A DNA stretch of 14,118 nt from DAOVQB01 sp023128935 (GCA_030628905.1 DAOVQB010000113.1:1-14118); one strand, 5' to 3'; shown: positions 1 to 7,659, counted from the first letter of the stretch. Notes: generated from the sequence alone by a model not told the origin. Made by a program: numbers and translations.

Positions 1-48
1 ACCCACGATGGCTATGTCTCGGGCAAGAAGATGATTGTATTGAGATAA
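1..48 (+). CDS. 3' end of a truncated secreted protein gene (FlgD-like / T9SS-type C-terminal tail)
   Basis: Only the last 15 codons and a TAA stop lie in the window. They read THDGYVSGKKMIVLR, almost the same as the end of the large secreted protein at 535-3843 (THDGYVSGKKMLVLR), with 5 base differences in 48. This tail is the last strand of the C-terminal Ig-like sorting domain used by type IX-like secretion in FCB-group bacteria. The truncated gene is therefore probably a paralogue of the downstream gene. Its stop falls in the first unit of a tandem array whose next two units repeat the same tail in other frames. Confidence 0.7.
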   Translation, partial: THDGYVSGKKMIVLR

Positions 49-158
49 GATGAGCGCCCACGATGGCTACGCCTCGGGCAAGAAGATGATTGTATTGAGA
101 TAAGATGAGCGCCCACGATGGCTATGTCTCGGGCAAGAAGATGATCGCTTTGAGATAG
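2..158 (+). repeat. 55-bp tandem repeat of a gene 3' end (three units)
   Basis: Units start at 2, 57 and 112, so the period is 55 bp. Each holds the codons for HDGY(V/A)SGKKM(I)(V/A)LR plus a stop; units 1 and 2 also carry a 9-base spacer (gatgagcgc). Units 1 and 2 differ at two bases (tatgtc versus tacgcc). Unit 3 differs in its last codons (atcgct) and stop (TAG), and runs into sequence resembling the 3' flank of the gene at 535-3843. Unit 3 therefore looks like the ancestral gene end, with units 1 and 2 added upstream. Because 55 is 1 modulo 3, the three tails lie in three different frames. The divergence between units argues against an assembly stutter. Confidence 0.9.
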
Positions 159-187
159 GCTGGATTGGATTCGTTCTATTCGAAAAA

Positions 188-217
188 TGGGGCCTAGAGG
201 ATATCCTCCGGGCCTCG
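188..217 (+). terminator. Imperfect hairpin, probable terminator of the truncated upstream gene
   Basis: GGCC (191-194) pairs with GGCC (211-214), and GAGG (197-200) pairs with CCTC (205-208), with one wobble and one mismatch between and an ATAT loop. It is followed by cgtttg, with no long U run. Spacing and sequence resemble the stronger hairpin at 3868-3907 behind the paralogous gene: both have GGGGCC, then GAGG, then an A/T-containing loop with ATCCTC. The two are probably related 3' modules. Confidence 0.5.
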
Positions 218-534
218 TTTGTATCTGCGGCAGCAGAGATTGCCTTTACCATTGTGGCTCTGTGGGCTTCAGACTCCTTGGCATCTGTCAGGTTCGTTGC
301 TATACTAGCGGCGGAGTTGTAACTAGGTGGTAAAGGGTATGTTTGGATCTTCTAGATATCATCCCGCGACTCTGGCAGAACGCTTTGGCGTGAAGTCGGA
401 TTCCGCATCTGCTCACCCACACTGTCTCTTTACTTCAGAAGCGCAAGGATATTGCCCAGTTGGTTCGAGGAGGTCTGCGCCCTGTTGTCCAAGGGCAGCA
501 AGCCTCGAGGGCTGAGAGACCAAGGAGGCTTACG
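218..534 (+). other. Leader / intergenic region before the large secreted protein gene
   Basis: No convincing gene lies here. A 62-codon frame at 327-515 lacks a good ribosome binding site and resembles no family I know. The stretch carries a promoter-like pair at 278-306, which would give a leader of more than 200 bases before the start codon at 535. It ends with the ribosome binding site AAGGAGG at 522-528. I see no tRNA or recognisable riboswitch. Confidence 0.5.
278..306 (+). promoter_or_regulatory. Sigma-70-like promoter
   Basis: TTGGCA at 278-283 and TATACT at 301-306 are separated by 17 bases. Each hexamer matches the general housekeeping consensus at five of six positions. It lies after the upstream hairpin and before the secreted protein gene. 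The promoter consensus of this phylum is not known to me, so this rests on the general bacterial pattern. Confidence 0.4.
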
Positions 535-3500
535 ATGAGAAGAGGCTTTGCGTTATTAGCCATCCTATTCATGGTGGCCGCAGGCGGCGCGCTGGCCGTG
601 AGCCCCGGCCCGGAGATGACTGTTCAAGCAACCTTCGGCGATCGGGGAGATGACATGCGTGCACCGGCGTTTGCCCACGGCCGGTCTGACACCATTTGGT
701 ATGGTGGGTTGGGCGATGATGGCCTTGCCAAGGAAGGCGGGCTTTGGGATTTTGACACGGATCTTCACGGTGACCCCTTCCAAGGTTGGACCAGCCGCGA
801 TCTGACGGCGGACGTGGGCGTGCGCTACGGCCGCGTGACATCCGACGATTTCACGGGCGATCCTTATGCCCCGATGTTGCCCCCAGTTCCTCCCGCGACG
901 GAGAATGTCGGCCAGCTCTGGGTCGGGATTCACCAGGACGAGGCCAACCTGCGCGACTTCGTTTGCGGGATGGGCTACAGTAACAACCAGTGCCAGAGGG
1001 GCTTTTCACCTGAGTGCACCTATGCGGGTGATAGTGTAGCCATCCAGTTCGATTACTTCTGCCACTCCGAGCCCGACTTCGACTACACGTACATTTATCT
1101 CCTTTGCTACGACGAGTACGATGACCTGATCGAAGAGCATCTGGTGGATTATCTGGATGGGGTCAGCCCTGGTGGCGACAGTCTGGGTACCTACAATTGG
1201 GAGCATCCGCAGACCTTCAGCGGCGGGGTTAGTGCCGGCGAACTGCATGCGGACACCGAGACCCTCCAACTCGAGCTGCGCTTCTATTCGGACGGTGGCT
1301 GGTCGGATGAGGATGGCTATTGGGCCACCCCGGCGGGTCCGTTTGCCGCTGACAACATCACGATTGACATCGGTGGCTCAATCGTGGGTGACTATAATTT
1401 CGAGACGAGCGCTGAGGGCTGGACCTTCGACATTTGCGAAGGCATCGGCGCTTACATGGGTGTCGTCCCGGAGGCGACCTTCAATGCCTGGATCGCCAGC
1501 AGCGGTCATCCGGGCGGCTGCGACCTGCAGGGCAATGCGCTCGAGTTCGTGGACGAGGAATCCTCACCATACTACCCGCCCGGACACCCGGTGAATCAAC
1601 ACGAGCTGGCGATGAGCAATGTCATCGCTCGCGATGCCGGCTACTATCCGCCTGCCTATAACACGACGATCGTACGTTATAATGCGTTTTATTACCTGAC
1701 ATATTCAGCTGGGACCTTCTATCGCCCTGGATACATGTACTACCCGCACACGAGCGAGGTGAACCCAATCCCGCACTGGTCGGCCCGGAGGGGCCAGAAC
1801 GTTTGGTACCTCTCGGGTGAGGATCCGATCTGTGGTTTGTTTGGCACTAACCTATCCACGCTGGACGGCAACGCTGGCGATCCGGCTCCGCAGGACTGGG
1901 ATTCGCTGAGGATCTGCTATGAGCTTCACTGCAGCTGCGAGCGCTTCATGGTTGCCCCGGACATTTGCAACACAGACCCATATGCGGGACAAACCTGGGG
2001 ATCGCCCATAGTGGACAACGTCAAGCTGGGTCTCACCAGTGAGGCGGATGCTCCGCCGATCGTCTTTGAGTTCGTTGGCGCACACTTCCACGATGGCTTC
2101 GGACAGAACTTCCCGACCTATCTGGAGCCCTGTGACCTCGGGAATGCCAACGTAGCCCGCGACCTCAGCAGTTGGAATAACGATGAGAACGATTGGCACG
2201 CCGACACAACGGGTGTGGCGGGCCCGTTGGTTTCTCCTGGCAATCCGGATTCGCGCTGGTGGGTCGAGCTGCGTGCCAAAGTGGTCCAGAAGGGCGCGCG
2301 TCAGGACTGGATCCAGGGTTATCACGCCTGGAAGGACCGCTTTGATGGCGATCCGGAGACCGAGTTCGTCGCGGCCCTGATGGACTCATTCGAGATCTGC
2401 GTCGCAGGGCACTGGATGGGCTGGCCAAACAAGTACAGTAGCCATTTTCATGAGCTGGATCCGAATGCCAATGGCTTCCTGGAGGGGTATCCTGACCTCA
2501 GTCAAGAGCAGGAGATTCTGCCCGACGAGATCTGGAGTCCCGGTACGAAGATCGAGTACTACTTCGCCTCCTTCTGGTATGACAACTACCCGAACCCGGC
2601 GCCTGAACAGATCTTCATCTATGGTCCTTGGGAGTTCGAGATTCTTCCGGGCATGGAGCTCAATTTGGCGACCCCCGGGGAATACGATGTCATATGGCCA
2701 TGCGTGTTGTACATCGATGCATTCAACCGTGGTGCCGAGTACTATATCGAGCCGCTCCTTGACCAGGCGGGGATTGTCTACGACAAGTTCGATTACTTGG
2801 ACGCCGGGGGGTGCTGGACATGCTCCATGGCGCGGGACTTCGGTGGTACGGTATTCAACCCCGGCGGCTATGGGAACAACGGATGCACGCTCGAGCAGTT
2901 CCTGGGATACCGATTGATCCTACTCAATACTGGGAGCTTCGGATTGGGGTGCATGGCGGAGGACGACTGGGTCATGTTCAAAGCCTGGTTGGACGATACA
3001 TCGCTGGGCACCGATTTCCGCAAGGGCTTCATCTTTGACGGAGACAATATCTGCGAGATTCTTGCAGAGTACTCGATTGCCAACACCCTTGGCGTAACGT
3101 TTGAAGGATACTACAGGGAAATAAGCGGGAATACGAACTATTGCGTGGAGTTGGTAGCTCCAGAGAGTCCCGATCCCGCATTCCCTGTCGGTCCCGTGTG
3201 GCTCTACGGCAACGATGCCGCGTCTTTCAATGTGATCGGAACCCAGGCAGGTGTTCCAGGTGTGGTCGGGAACCTATGCTACGACAACGCGCAGATGCCC
3301 CCCAGCTACGTCTGCTTCGCTCAGGTGGTAAGGGAGAACATTCAGCCGGGTATTGCGAACTGGAAGACCATCGTCAACGGCTTCAGCCTGTCCGCCCTGA
3401 CCGCAAGCTGCCCTCCGGATAGCGCGAGCATTGCTGCCGGGATGGCGGCTGTGTTCGGTCCGGCCATCGAATGGATCCTTGATGGTACTGCTCCATTCGA

Positions 3501-3843
3501 TCCCTGGTACAAGAACCCTGAGGACAATGCGGTAGAGGAGGGTGAGACCCATCTGGCCGGCGCGGTCAACCACCTTTACATGAGCCGGCCAAACCCATTT
3601 GCCGCGCGGGCTACGATCCGGTTCAACCTGGCCGAGACGGGGCAGGTCAGCTTGGTCATCTACGACGTCTCCGGTCGTTTGATCAAGACGCTGGCCAACG
3701 GCGTGATGGATGCTGGCGAGAACACACTGGTCTGGAATGCTACGGACAACTCCGGCAACCGTGTGGGCGGAGGCATCTTCTGGATGCAGATGAGCACCCA
3801 CGACGGCTATGTCTCGGGCAAGAAGATGCTTGTTCTGAGATAG
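535..3843 (+). CDS. Large secreted protein with C-terminal FlgD-like / T9SS type A sorting domain
   Basis: A 1102-residue extracytoplasmic protein. The start at 535 is preferred over the in-frame GTG/ATG-like starts further upstream (from 460) because AAGGAGG lies 6 bases before it and the protein then opens with a classic signal peptide (MRRGF, a hydrophobic stretch, cleavage near ALA-VSP at residue 21). The central part is rich in Tyr, Trp, Asp and Gly and has more than 20 cysteines, fitting a disulfide-bonded exported protein. Residues about 722-840 look like an alpha/beta GATase-I or ThuA-like fold (CVLYIDA, then LILLNTG, then KGFIFDGDNI); that is inferred from pattern only. Residues about 1012-1102 are the sorting domain, with the typical RPNPF, YDVSGRLIKTL and a final SGKKMLVLR. 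The substrate or role is unknown. The gene stands alone and is closed by a strong terminator. A paralogue probably lies just upstream. Confidence 0.88.
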   Translation: MRRGFALLAILFMVAAGGALAVSPGPEMTVQATFGDRGDDMRAPAFAHGRSDTIWYGGLGDDGLAKEGGLWDFDTDLHGDPFQGWTSRDLTADVGVRYGRVTSDDFTGDPYAPMLPPVPPATENVGQLWVGIHQDEANLRDFVCGMGYSNNQCQRGFSPECTYAGDSVAIQFDYFCHSEPDFDYTYIYLLCYDEYDDLIEEHLVDYLDGVSPGGDSLGTYNWEHPQTFSGGVSAGELHADTETLQLELRFYSDGGWSDEDGYWATPAGPFAADNITIDIGGSIVGDYNFETSAEGWTFDICEGIGAYMGVVPEATFNAWIASSGHPGGCDLQGNALEFVDEESSPYYPPGHPVNQHELAMSNVIARDAGYYPPAYNTTIVRYNAFYYLTYSAGTFYRPGYMYYPHTSEVNPIPHWSARRGQNVWYLSGEDPICGLFGTNLSTLDGNAGDPAPQDWDSLRICYELHCSCERFMVAPDICNTDPYAGQTWGSPIVDNVKLGLTSEADAPPIVFEFVGAHFHDGFGQNFPTYLEPCDLGNANVARDLSSWNNDENDWHADTTGVAGPLVSPGNPDSRWWVELRAKVVQKGARQDWIQGYHAWKDRFDGDPETEFVAALMDSFEICVAGHWMGWPNKYSSHFHELDPNANGFLEGYPDLSQEQEILPDEIWSPGTKIEYYFASFWYDNYPNPAPEQIFIYGPWEFEILPGMELNLATPGEYDVIWPCVLYIDAFNRGAEYYIEPLLDQAGIVYDKFDYLDAGGCWTCSMARDFGGTVFNPGGYGNNGCTLEQFLGYRLILLNTGSFGLGCMAEDDWVMFKAWLDDTSLGTDFRKGFIFDGDNICEILAEYSIANTLGVTFEGYYREISGNTNYCVELVAPESPDPAFPVGPVWLYGNDAASFNVIGTQAGVPGVVGNLCYDNAQMPPSYVCFAQVVRENIQPGIANWKTIVNGFSLSALTASCPPDSASIAAGMAAVFGPAIEWILDGTAPFDPWYKNPEDNAVEEGETHLAGAVNHLYMSRPNPFAARATIRFNLAETGQVSLVIYDVSGRLIKTLANGVMDAGENTLVWNATDNSGNRVGGGIFWMQMSTHDGYVSGKKMLVLR

Positions 3844-3867
3844 TTCGGTTGGGATTCATTTTGTGCG

Positions 3868-3907
3868 CAAGGCGGGGCCCTGAGGCAATCCTCTGGACCC
3901 CGCCTTG
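3868..3907 (+). terminator. Strong hairpin terminator of the secreted protein gene
   Basis: CAAGGCGGGG (3868-3877) pairs perfectly with CCCCGCCTTG (3898-3907), and an inner GAGG/CCTC pairing extends the stem. It lies 25 bases after the stop codon. The following bases (cctttggcgctttcttcc) are T-rich but have no pure U run, so termination may be partly factor-dependent. Confidence 0.75.
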
Positions 3908-4526
3908 CCTTTGGCGCTTTCTTCCTCGGATGCCGGAGCACGTCTCCTGCTGGATCCTACCGTCGACGCGGTGCCAAGAGGCGCAGCAGGGGGGAACAAA
4001 ATAGACGCGATGGAGTACTGGAATATGGAATCAGGGCCATGTAATACGATCAGGGCCGTGAGAGAAGTTGCGGACACAATGGCAGTGGTGGCAGCGAGAT
4101 GAGTGCGGCAGGTACGCAAAGACGGATGTACCTAGAGCCCCGGAAATATGCCCGGGGCAGCGAGCTAGATGTATGCTCACGATCTTGCGATTGGATATAT
4201 GCAGAGGATGAGGAATTCGCGCGCAGCGGGAAACGTTCTATGCGCTGCCATGCCCGGGCACATTACTGGTTCGGGGGGTTGCATAAGCCGAGATTTTATT
4301 GCCGCGTACATGGCCAACATATCCTGATGCGTCGCCGTGGCGATGTGCGCCAGGCGCGGGTGCGCTGGCCCAGGGTCAATAGCTGGCAGGGATGAGATCA
4401 TGCCACATTGGGCAGGGTAGGTTCCTGTTGCTTCCGGCTGTCCTCCCGAGTCTCGCGTCAAGCATCATCACCGCCATCGACGCCGCCTTGCGACAAGCGG
4501 TGTTGAGAAACGCTGGCCAGAGCAAC
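3908..4526. other. Long intergenic region with several hairpins, no supported gene
   Basis: About 620 bases without a convincing gene. Short frames on both strands (for example 4099-4395 plus, 4177-4461 minus) lack ribosome binding sites and family resemblance. Visible structure: CTCCTGCTG (3944-3952) pairs with CAGCAGGGG (3984-3992) around an inner ACCG/CGGT hairpin (3959-3972); GCCCCGG (4137-4143) pairs with CCGGGGC (4152-4158); a near-duplicate ATCAGGGCCRTG occurs at 4030 and 4049; and a hairpin at 4483-4500 lies near the end of the TerB-like gene. It could hold an unrecognised structured RNA or decayed sequence. Confidence 0.45.
4483..4500 (-). terminator. Possible terminator hairpin of the TerB-like gene
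   Basis: On the minus strand CCGCTTG pairs with CAAGGCGG (one bulge) around a TCG loop, 26 bases past the stop codon of the minus-strand gene. There is no U run after it, so termination function is uncertain. Confidence 0.3.
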
Positions 4527-5084
4527 TTATCCCGGCGCCGCGGGCGGAGATCCCTTGGGCAAACCCTTCATCACCTCGCGCAGGTGGTTGTACTCGGAGC
4601 GGACTGCGATGTAGTCGCGGTGGCAGAACCCCAGCTCACGAGCTATCTGCCGGACCTCCTCCTCCTCGGCGCTGGAGATCGAGTCATCCGCAGCAGAGAC
4701 GGCGAATAGGCAGTGAAGAAGCTCCGTGCGCTGTGTGACCGTTGAGATCTGCTTGAACTCGCGGGTCACCACGAAATCCGCAGTGCCGCCAAATAGGAGA
4801 GCCTGGCTCTTGGCGATCTCGACGACAAGACGGGCCTTCTCCTTGGCAAGGTCGCCGAAGCGGGTAACCAGCTCCTCCATCTTGCGCGTTTCCGTTGCGC
4901 TGATGGAGAGGTCGGCGTGAGCCGTCCGGCTCAGAACATAGGCAAAGGCGGCCAGGTAGCGGGCCTGTTCCGGATCCATGGCCTGAAGTTCACCGACTAT
5001 CCTGCGCACAGTGGCCGATCCTCCAGCTCTGACCTCCACCTCAGCATCAGCCTTTGCCAACCCGAGCAGCTCCAGTATGGACAT
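4527..5084 (-). CDS. TerB-like (tellurite-resistance TerB / DjlA N-terminal fold) helical protein
   Basis: A 185-residue protein without signal peptide, so probably cytoplasmic. Two related helical motifs typical of the TerB fold are visible: AHADLSISATE at residues 55-65 and SAADDSISSAEEEE at about 130-143, each an acidic Asp-x-Ser-Ile-Ser turn followed by a Glu-rich helix. The family is found in tellurite and phage stress systems and as stand-alone proteins of unknown function; the rest of the ter operon is absent here, so a tellurite role should not be assumed. The start is well set: AAGGAGG (5090-5096) lies 5 bases before ATG. The C-terminus (LPKGSPPAAPG) is a short disordered tail. The gene is divergent from the response regulator at 5453. 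Confidence 0.72.
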   Translation of the reverse strand: MSILELLGLAKADAEVEVRAGGSATVRRIVGELQAMDPEQARYLAAFAYVLSRTAHADLSISATETRKMEELVTRFGDLAKEKARLVVEIAKSQALLFGGTADFVVTREFKQISTVTQRTELLHCLFAVSAADDSISSAEEEEVRQIARELGFCHRDYIAVRSEYNHLREVMKGLPKGSPPAAPG

Positions 5085-5452
5085 CGCAACCTCCTTGCAG
5101 CGTTGACCCAGATCTTATCATGCGCTGCGCTCTTAAGGGAGTGGCGGCTTACAGCTCTCTCTACTGAAAGACAGAGTCCACCGGAAGCGAAGTATGCCAT
5201 CTGTCGTCCATGACCGGGTTTGCGGGCTCGTGGCTGATTTCGTGCAGCCCCACCGCCAGCCACGAACGGGGCTTACCCAGGGCCGGCATCCGTTGCACGA
5301 TGCATGGCTGGTGTCCAGACCGCGTGGTTATCAATCAAACTACTGAGGTCCGATTGAGCAGTGGCCGATTCGACAAGTGAGGATGGTGTGCCAGAGCCAG
5401 GGCAAATGCAGGGGTGTGCCTTTGGCGATGAGAGGAGGCCGCACGAGGGATT
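5085..5452. promoter_or_regulatory. Divergent intergenic region between TerB-like and REC-HDOD genes, with inverted repeat
   Basis: 368 bases without a gene. It must hold the promoters of both divergent genes, but I cannot assign convincing -35/-10 pairs. A perfect 9-bp inverted repeat, TCGTGGCTG (5228-5236) and CAGCCACGA (5257-5265), is the clearest structure and could be an operator or an RNA hairpin. An alternative pairing GGGCT (5224-5228) with AGCCC (5246-5250) overlaps it. I see no tRNA or protein remnant. Confidence 0.4.
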
Positions 5453-6721
5453 ATGAAAATTTTGCTGATCGATGCTGAGTCCTCCAGCAGAATAGAATTA
5501 CAGGAAGTCGCGGGCAGGTTGGGCGAATGCTATGCAGTTGACAGGGGCGCGGCTGCAGTCGCCGCCATCAAGACGTCATGGCAAGCAAGAGAGCCTTTCG
5601 ACCTCGTCATATTTGATATCCAGGTTGCCGCAATGGATGGGACGGAGGTTCTGCTAGAACTCAGGGAGATGGAGAATGAACTCACCGTTCCGAAGCCGCA
5701 ACGCGTCAAGATCATTGTGGTTACATCCAATGCTGATCAGGACACTGTCGCGACCTGTGTCATGGCCGGGTGTTCTGGCCTTGTTGTGAAACCGTTCGCA
5801 CCAGAGGCCATTATCCAGAAGGTAGCGGAGGTGTGTCCTGAATGCCTTCTCGCACCCAATACCGACACCAAAGCAACACAAGCGAGACGACTAATCCACA
5901 GCATAATCGAGATATTCGAGCGCGGCGATCGCAACCTTCCAACGCTACCGGCCGTGATCCACGAGATCGAGAAGGTGATGGAGAACCCTGCCAGCACTGC
6001 CCACTCGGTCGCGGCTGTGATTGAACGGGATCCTGTGCTTTCCATCAGGGTCATCGCGGTTGCGAACTCAGCCTTGTACCGTGGGAGGGACCGGATTACC
6101 TCAGTTAGTAGAGCCATCCCGCGGCTGGGATTCAAGGGCATCCAGGGCATTGTCGCCGCTGTCGCTAGCCACACCATGTACGAGGTAAAGAACGTGGAGT
6201 GGCAGCACAAGATGGAGAGGCTGTGGCTGCACTCCCTGGCTGTTGCCTACGGTTCCCGGCAGATCGGTGTGCTAACGCGTTTCCCGGACGTGGAGAAACT
6301 GTTCCTGATGGGTTTGATTCATGACATCGGCAAGGTCGTTCTAATCAACGGACTGAGCAAGACAGGACTCCGGCATAGAGAACTGGCTGCGAAGCACATT
6401 GACCAGGTGATCGAGGAGTTGCATACGACCTTCGGTGGAACGGTGATTGAGGGCGCGGGTCTCGGACAGGAGTTTATCGATGTTGCCGAGCTACATGAGA
6501 ACACCAGGTTCACCACACGCACGGACCCGGCAATTATGATCGTGAGTCTCGCGAACAGCACAGCCCGGGAGATGGGCTATGGCGCCCGGCATTCGCAAAA
6601 GCTTGATCTAGCTAGGCTGCCGGCTGCAATGATCCTGCACATCACCGCCGAACATCTGAACAGAATGCGAACAGATCTTGAGGTGACCGTGAAGAAGGCG
6701 AGGATAGCCTTCAAGTTTTGA
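5453..6721 (+). CDS. Response regulator with receiver (REC) and HDOD output domain
   Basis: A 422-residue cytoplasmic two-component regulator. REC domain, residues 1-130: phospho-acceptor D55 in LVIFDIQ, T91 in VVTS, and K113-P114 in VVKPF. The acidic pair near the N-terminus is incomplete: ILLIDAES has D7 but Ala at position 8, where most receivers have a second Asp. HDOD domain, about residues 155-380: opens with LPTLPAVIHEI and contains H290-D291 in LIHDIGK. HDOD proteins are linked to chemotaxis, cell-cycle, stress and second-messenger signalling, and most are not enzymes. The start ATG has GAGGGA just upstream (5445-5450, rather close) and AGAGGAGG at 5431-5438 (rather far). The next gene is also HDOD, 86 bases downstream, probably co-transcribed. 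No partner histidine kinase is in the window. Confidence 0.85.
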   Translation: MKILLIDAESSSRIELQEVAGRLGECYAVDRGAAAVAAIKTSWQAREPFDLVIFDIQVAAMDGTEVLLELREMENELTVPKPQRVKIIVVTSNADQDTVATCVMAGCSGLVVKPFAPEAIIQKVAEVCPECLLAPNTDTKATQARRLIHSIIEIFERGDRNLPTLPAVIHEIEKVMENPASTAHSVAAVIERDPVLSIRVIAVANSALYRGRDRITSVSRAIPRLGFKGIQGIVAAVASHTMYEVKNVEWQHKMERLWLHSLAVAYGSRQIGVLTRFPDVEKLFLMGLIHDIGKVVLINGLSKTGLRHRELAAKHIDQVIEELHTTFGGTVIEGAGLGQEFIDVAELHENTRFTTRTDPAIMIVSLANSTAREMGYGARHSQKLDLARLPAAMILHITAEHLNRMRTDLEVTVKKARIAFKF

Positions 6722-6794
6722 GGACACTAGGCGAACCTCGGGCGCCCTCAGCGCGAAGTGGATGCCGCGGGAACCTGGATGATTGCCCAGACAC

Positions 6795-6800
6795 GGGAGA
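6795..6800 (+). promoter_or_regulatory. Ribosome binding site that decides the GTG start of the second HDOD gene
   Basis: GGGAGA lies 7 bases before GTG at 6808. The frame stays open upstream to a TTG at 6718 that overlaps the previous stop, but those 30 codons (Arg/Gly/Pro-rich) do not look like HDOD sequence and have no binding site of their own. Confidence 0.6.
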
Positions 6801-6807
6801 TCGAATT

Positions 6808-7647
6808 GTGATCACTCTCGAAGAGTTAGCGGCAGAGGTGCAGGACTTGGCGCCACTGCCGGCGGCAGCGGCGAAGTTGGCTATGTTCGCTGCGGACGAG
6901 AATGTCGAAGCCAGCTTGATCATCGACACGATTCGCTACGACCAAGCACTCACGGCACGCGTGTTGCGCTACGCCAACTCACCAATGGCCGGCGCCCGCT
7001 TTCGTATCCGCAGCGTCAAAGATGCCGTCGTGCGCCTGGGATTGGGGACATTGCTCAAGATCGCGGTCAGTGCGCAAGTGCAAGATCAGATGAGCACCGC
7101 TGTCCCTGAGTACGGCCTCGGGGAAGATGAGATCTGGAAGCACTCCGTGGCCGCATCTCTCGCAGCCGAGTTGCTCATGCGGCAGCATGGCGACAAGATT
7201 CCGCCCATCTCCTTTACCGCCGCCTTGCTACACGATATCGGCAAGTTGATTCTAGCCCGGTACCTGAAGGCGCCAGTGCAAAAATCGATCCAGAAGCTCG
7301 TCGCCGAGCACTCGATGACTCACCACCAGGCCGAGCTGGAAGTGCTTGGCTTCACGCACGCGTCCGTGGGGGGCATTATCGCGGCACGCTGGAACCTAGG
7401 CGAGACTATCAGCAACGCCATCACGCGCCACCACGATATTGGGGACGACAAAGATGCAGTTATCGACGTGGTCCAGATCGGCAACCTGGTAGCCAAGACC
7501 ATCGGATTCGGCCTGGGGAACGAAGGCCTGAATCTGGCCGCAGATTCTGGCGCCTGCAAGCGCCTCGGCATCACCAGCCGTAAATTCGAGGGCTTGTGCG
7601 CGGAGGTTGCCGGTCTGCTGTCGTCCGTCGACGATCTCTGCGCTTAG
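6808..7647 (+). CDS. HDOD domain signalling protein
   Basis: A 279-residue stand-alone HDOD protein. It starts with a typical helix pair (ITLEELAAEVQDLAPLPAAAAKL), followed by a second-helix region like that of the upstream gene (DQALTARVLRYANSP, then SVKDAVVRLGLGTLLKI). The HD motif is LLHDIGK with H142-D143, and further histidines lie in FTHASVGG and RHHDIGD, so more of the metal-type histidines are kept than is usual in HDOD. No transmembrane segment or receiver is present. GTG start at 6808 as argued for the binding site at 6795-6800. Together with the REC-HDOD gene it forms a two-gene signalling unit; one may regulate or dimerise with the other (inference). It is followed by a hairpin at 7660-7690. 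Confidence 0.83.
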   Translation: MITLEELAAEVQDLAPLPAAAAKLAMFAADENVEASLIIDTIRYDQALTARVLRYANSPMAGARFRIRSVKDAVVRLGLGTLLKIAVSAQVQDQMSTAVPEYGLGEDEIWKHSVAASLAAELLMRQHGDKIPPISFTAALLHDIGKLILARYLKAPVQKSIQKLVAEHSMTHHQAELEVLGFTHASVGGIIAARWNLGETISNAITRHHDIGDDKDAVIDVVQIGNLVAKTIGFGLGNEGLNLAADSGACKRLGITSRKFEGLCAEVAGLLSSVDDLCA

Positions 7648-7659
7648 GGCCCGCCGTTT

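Noticed and set aside
1..158. Tandem 55-bp units as a CRISPR array
   Set aside because: The units are contiguous with no unique spacers, and they code for a protein tail; no cas genes are present.
327..515. 62-codon plus-strand frame before the secreted protein gene
   Set aside because: No ribosome binding site at its start, no family resemblance, and it overlaps the leader and binding site of the gene at 535.
565..933. 122-codon minus-strand frame inside the secreted protein gene
   Set aside because: Antisense shadow of a well-supported gene; Arg/His-rich composition typical of a reverse frame in GC-rich DNA.
4260..4300. GGTTCG stretch as a tRNA T-arm
   Set aside because: No matching stems, anticodon arm or CCA-compatible acceptor around it; the same holds for the GGTTCG near 291 and the GGTTCGAGG near 463.
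4099..4395. 98-codon plus-strand frame in the long intergenic region
   Set aside because: No Shine-Dalgarno sequence, odd composition rich in Arg, Cys and Trp, no recognisable motif.
4177..4461. 94-codon minus-strand frame in the same region
   Set aside because: Starts at TTG without a binding site, overlaps the plus-strand frame, and resembles no protein I know.
4527..5084. Tellurite resistance determinant
   Set aside because: Only a TerB-like fold is present; no terA, terC, terD, terE or terZ gene lies nearby, so the function cannot be assigned from the name.
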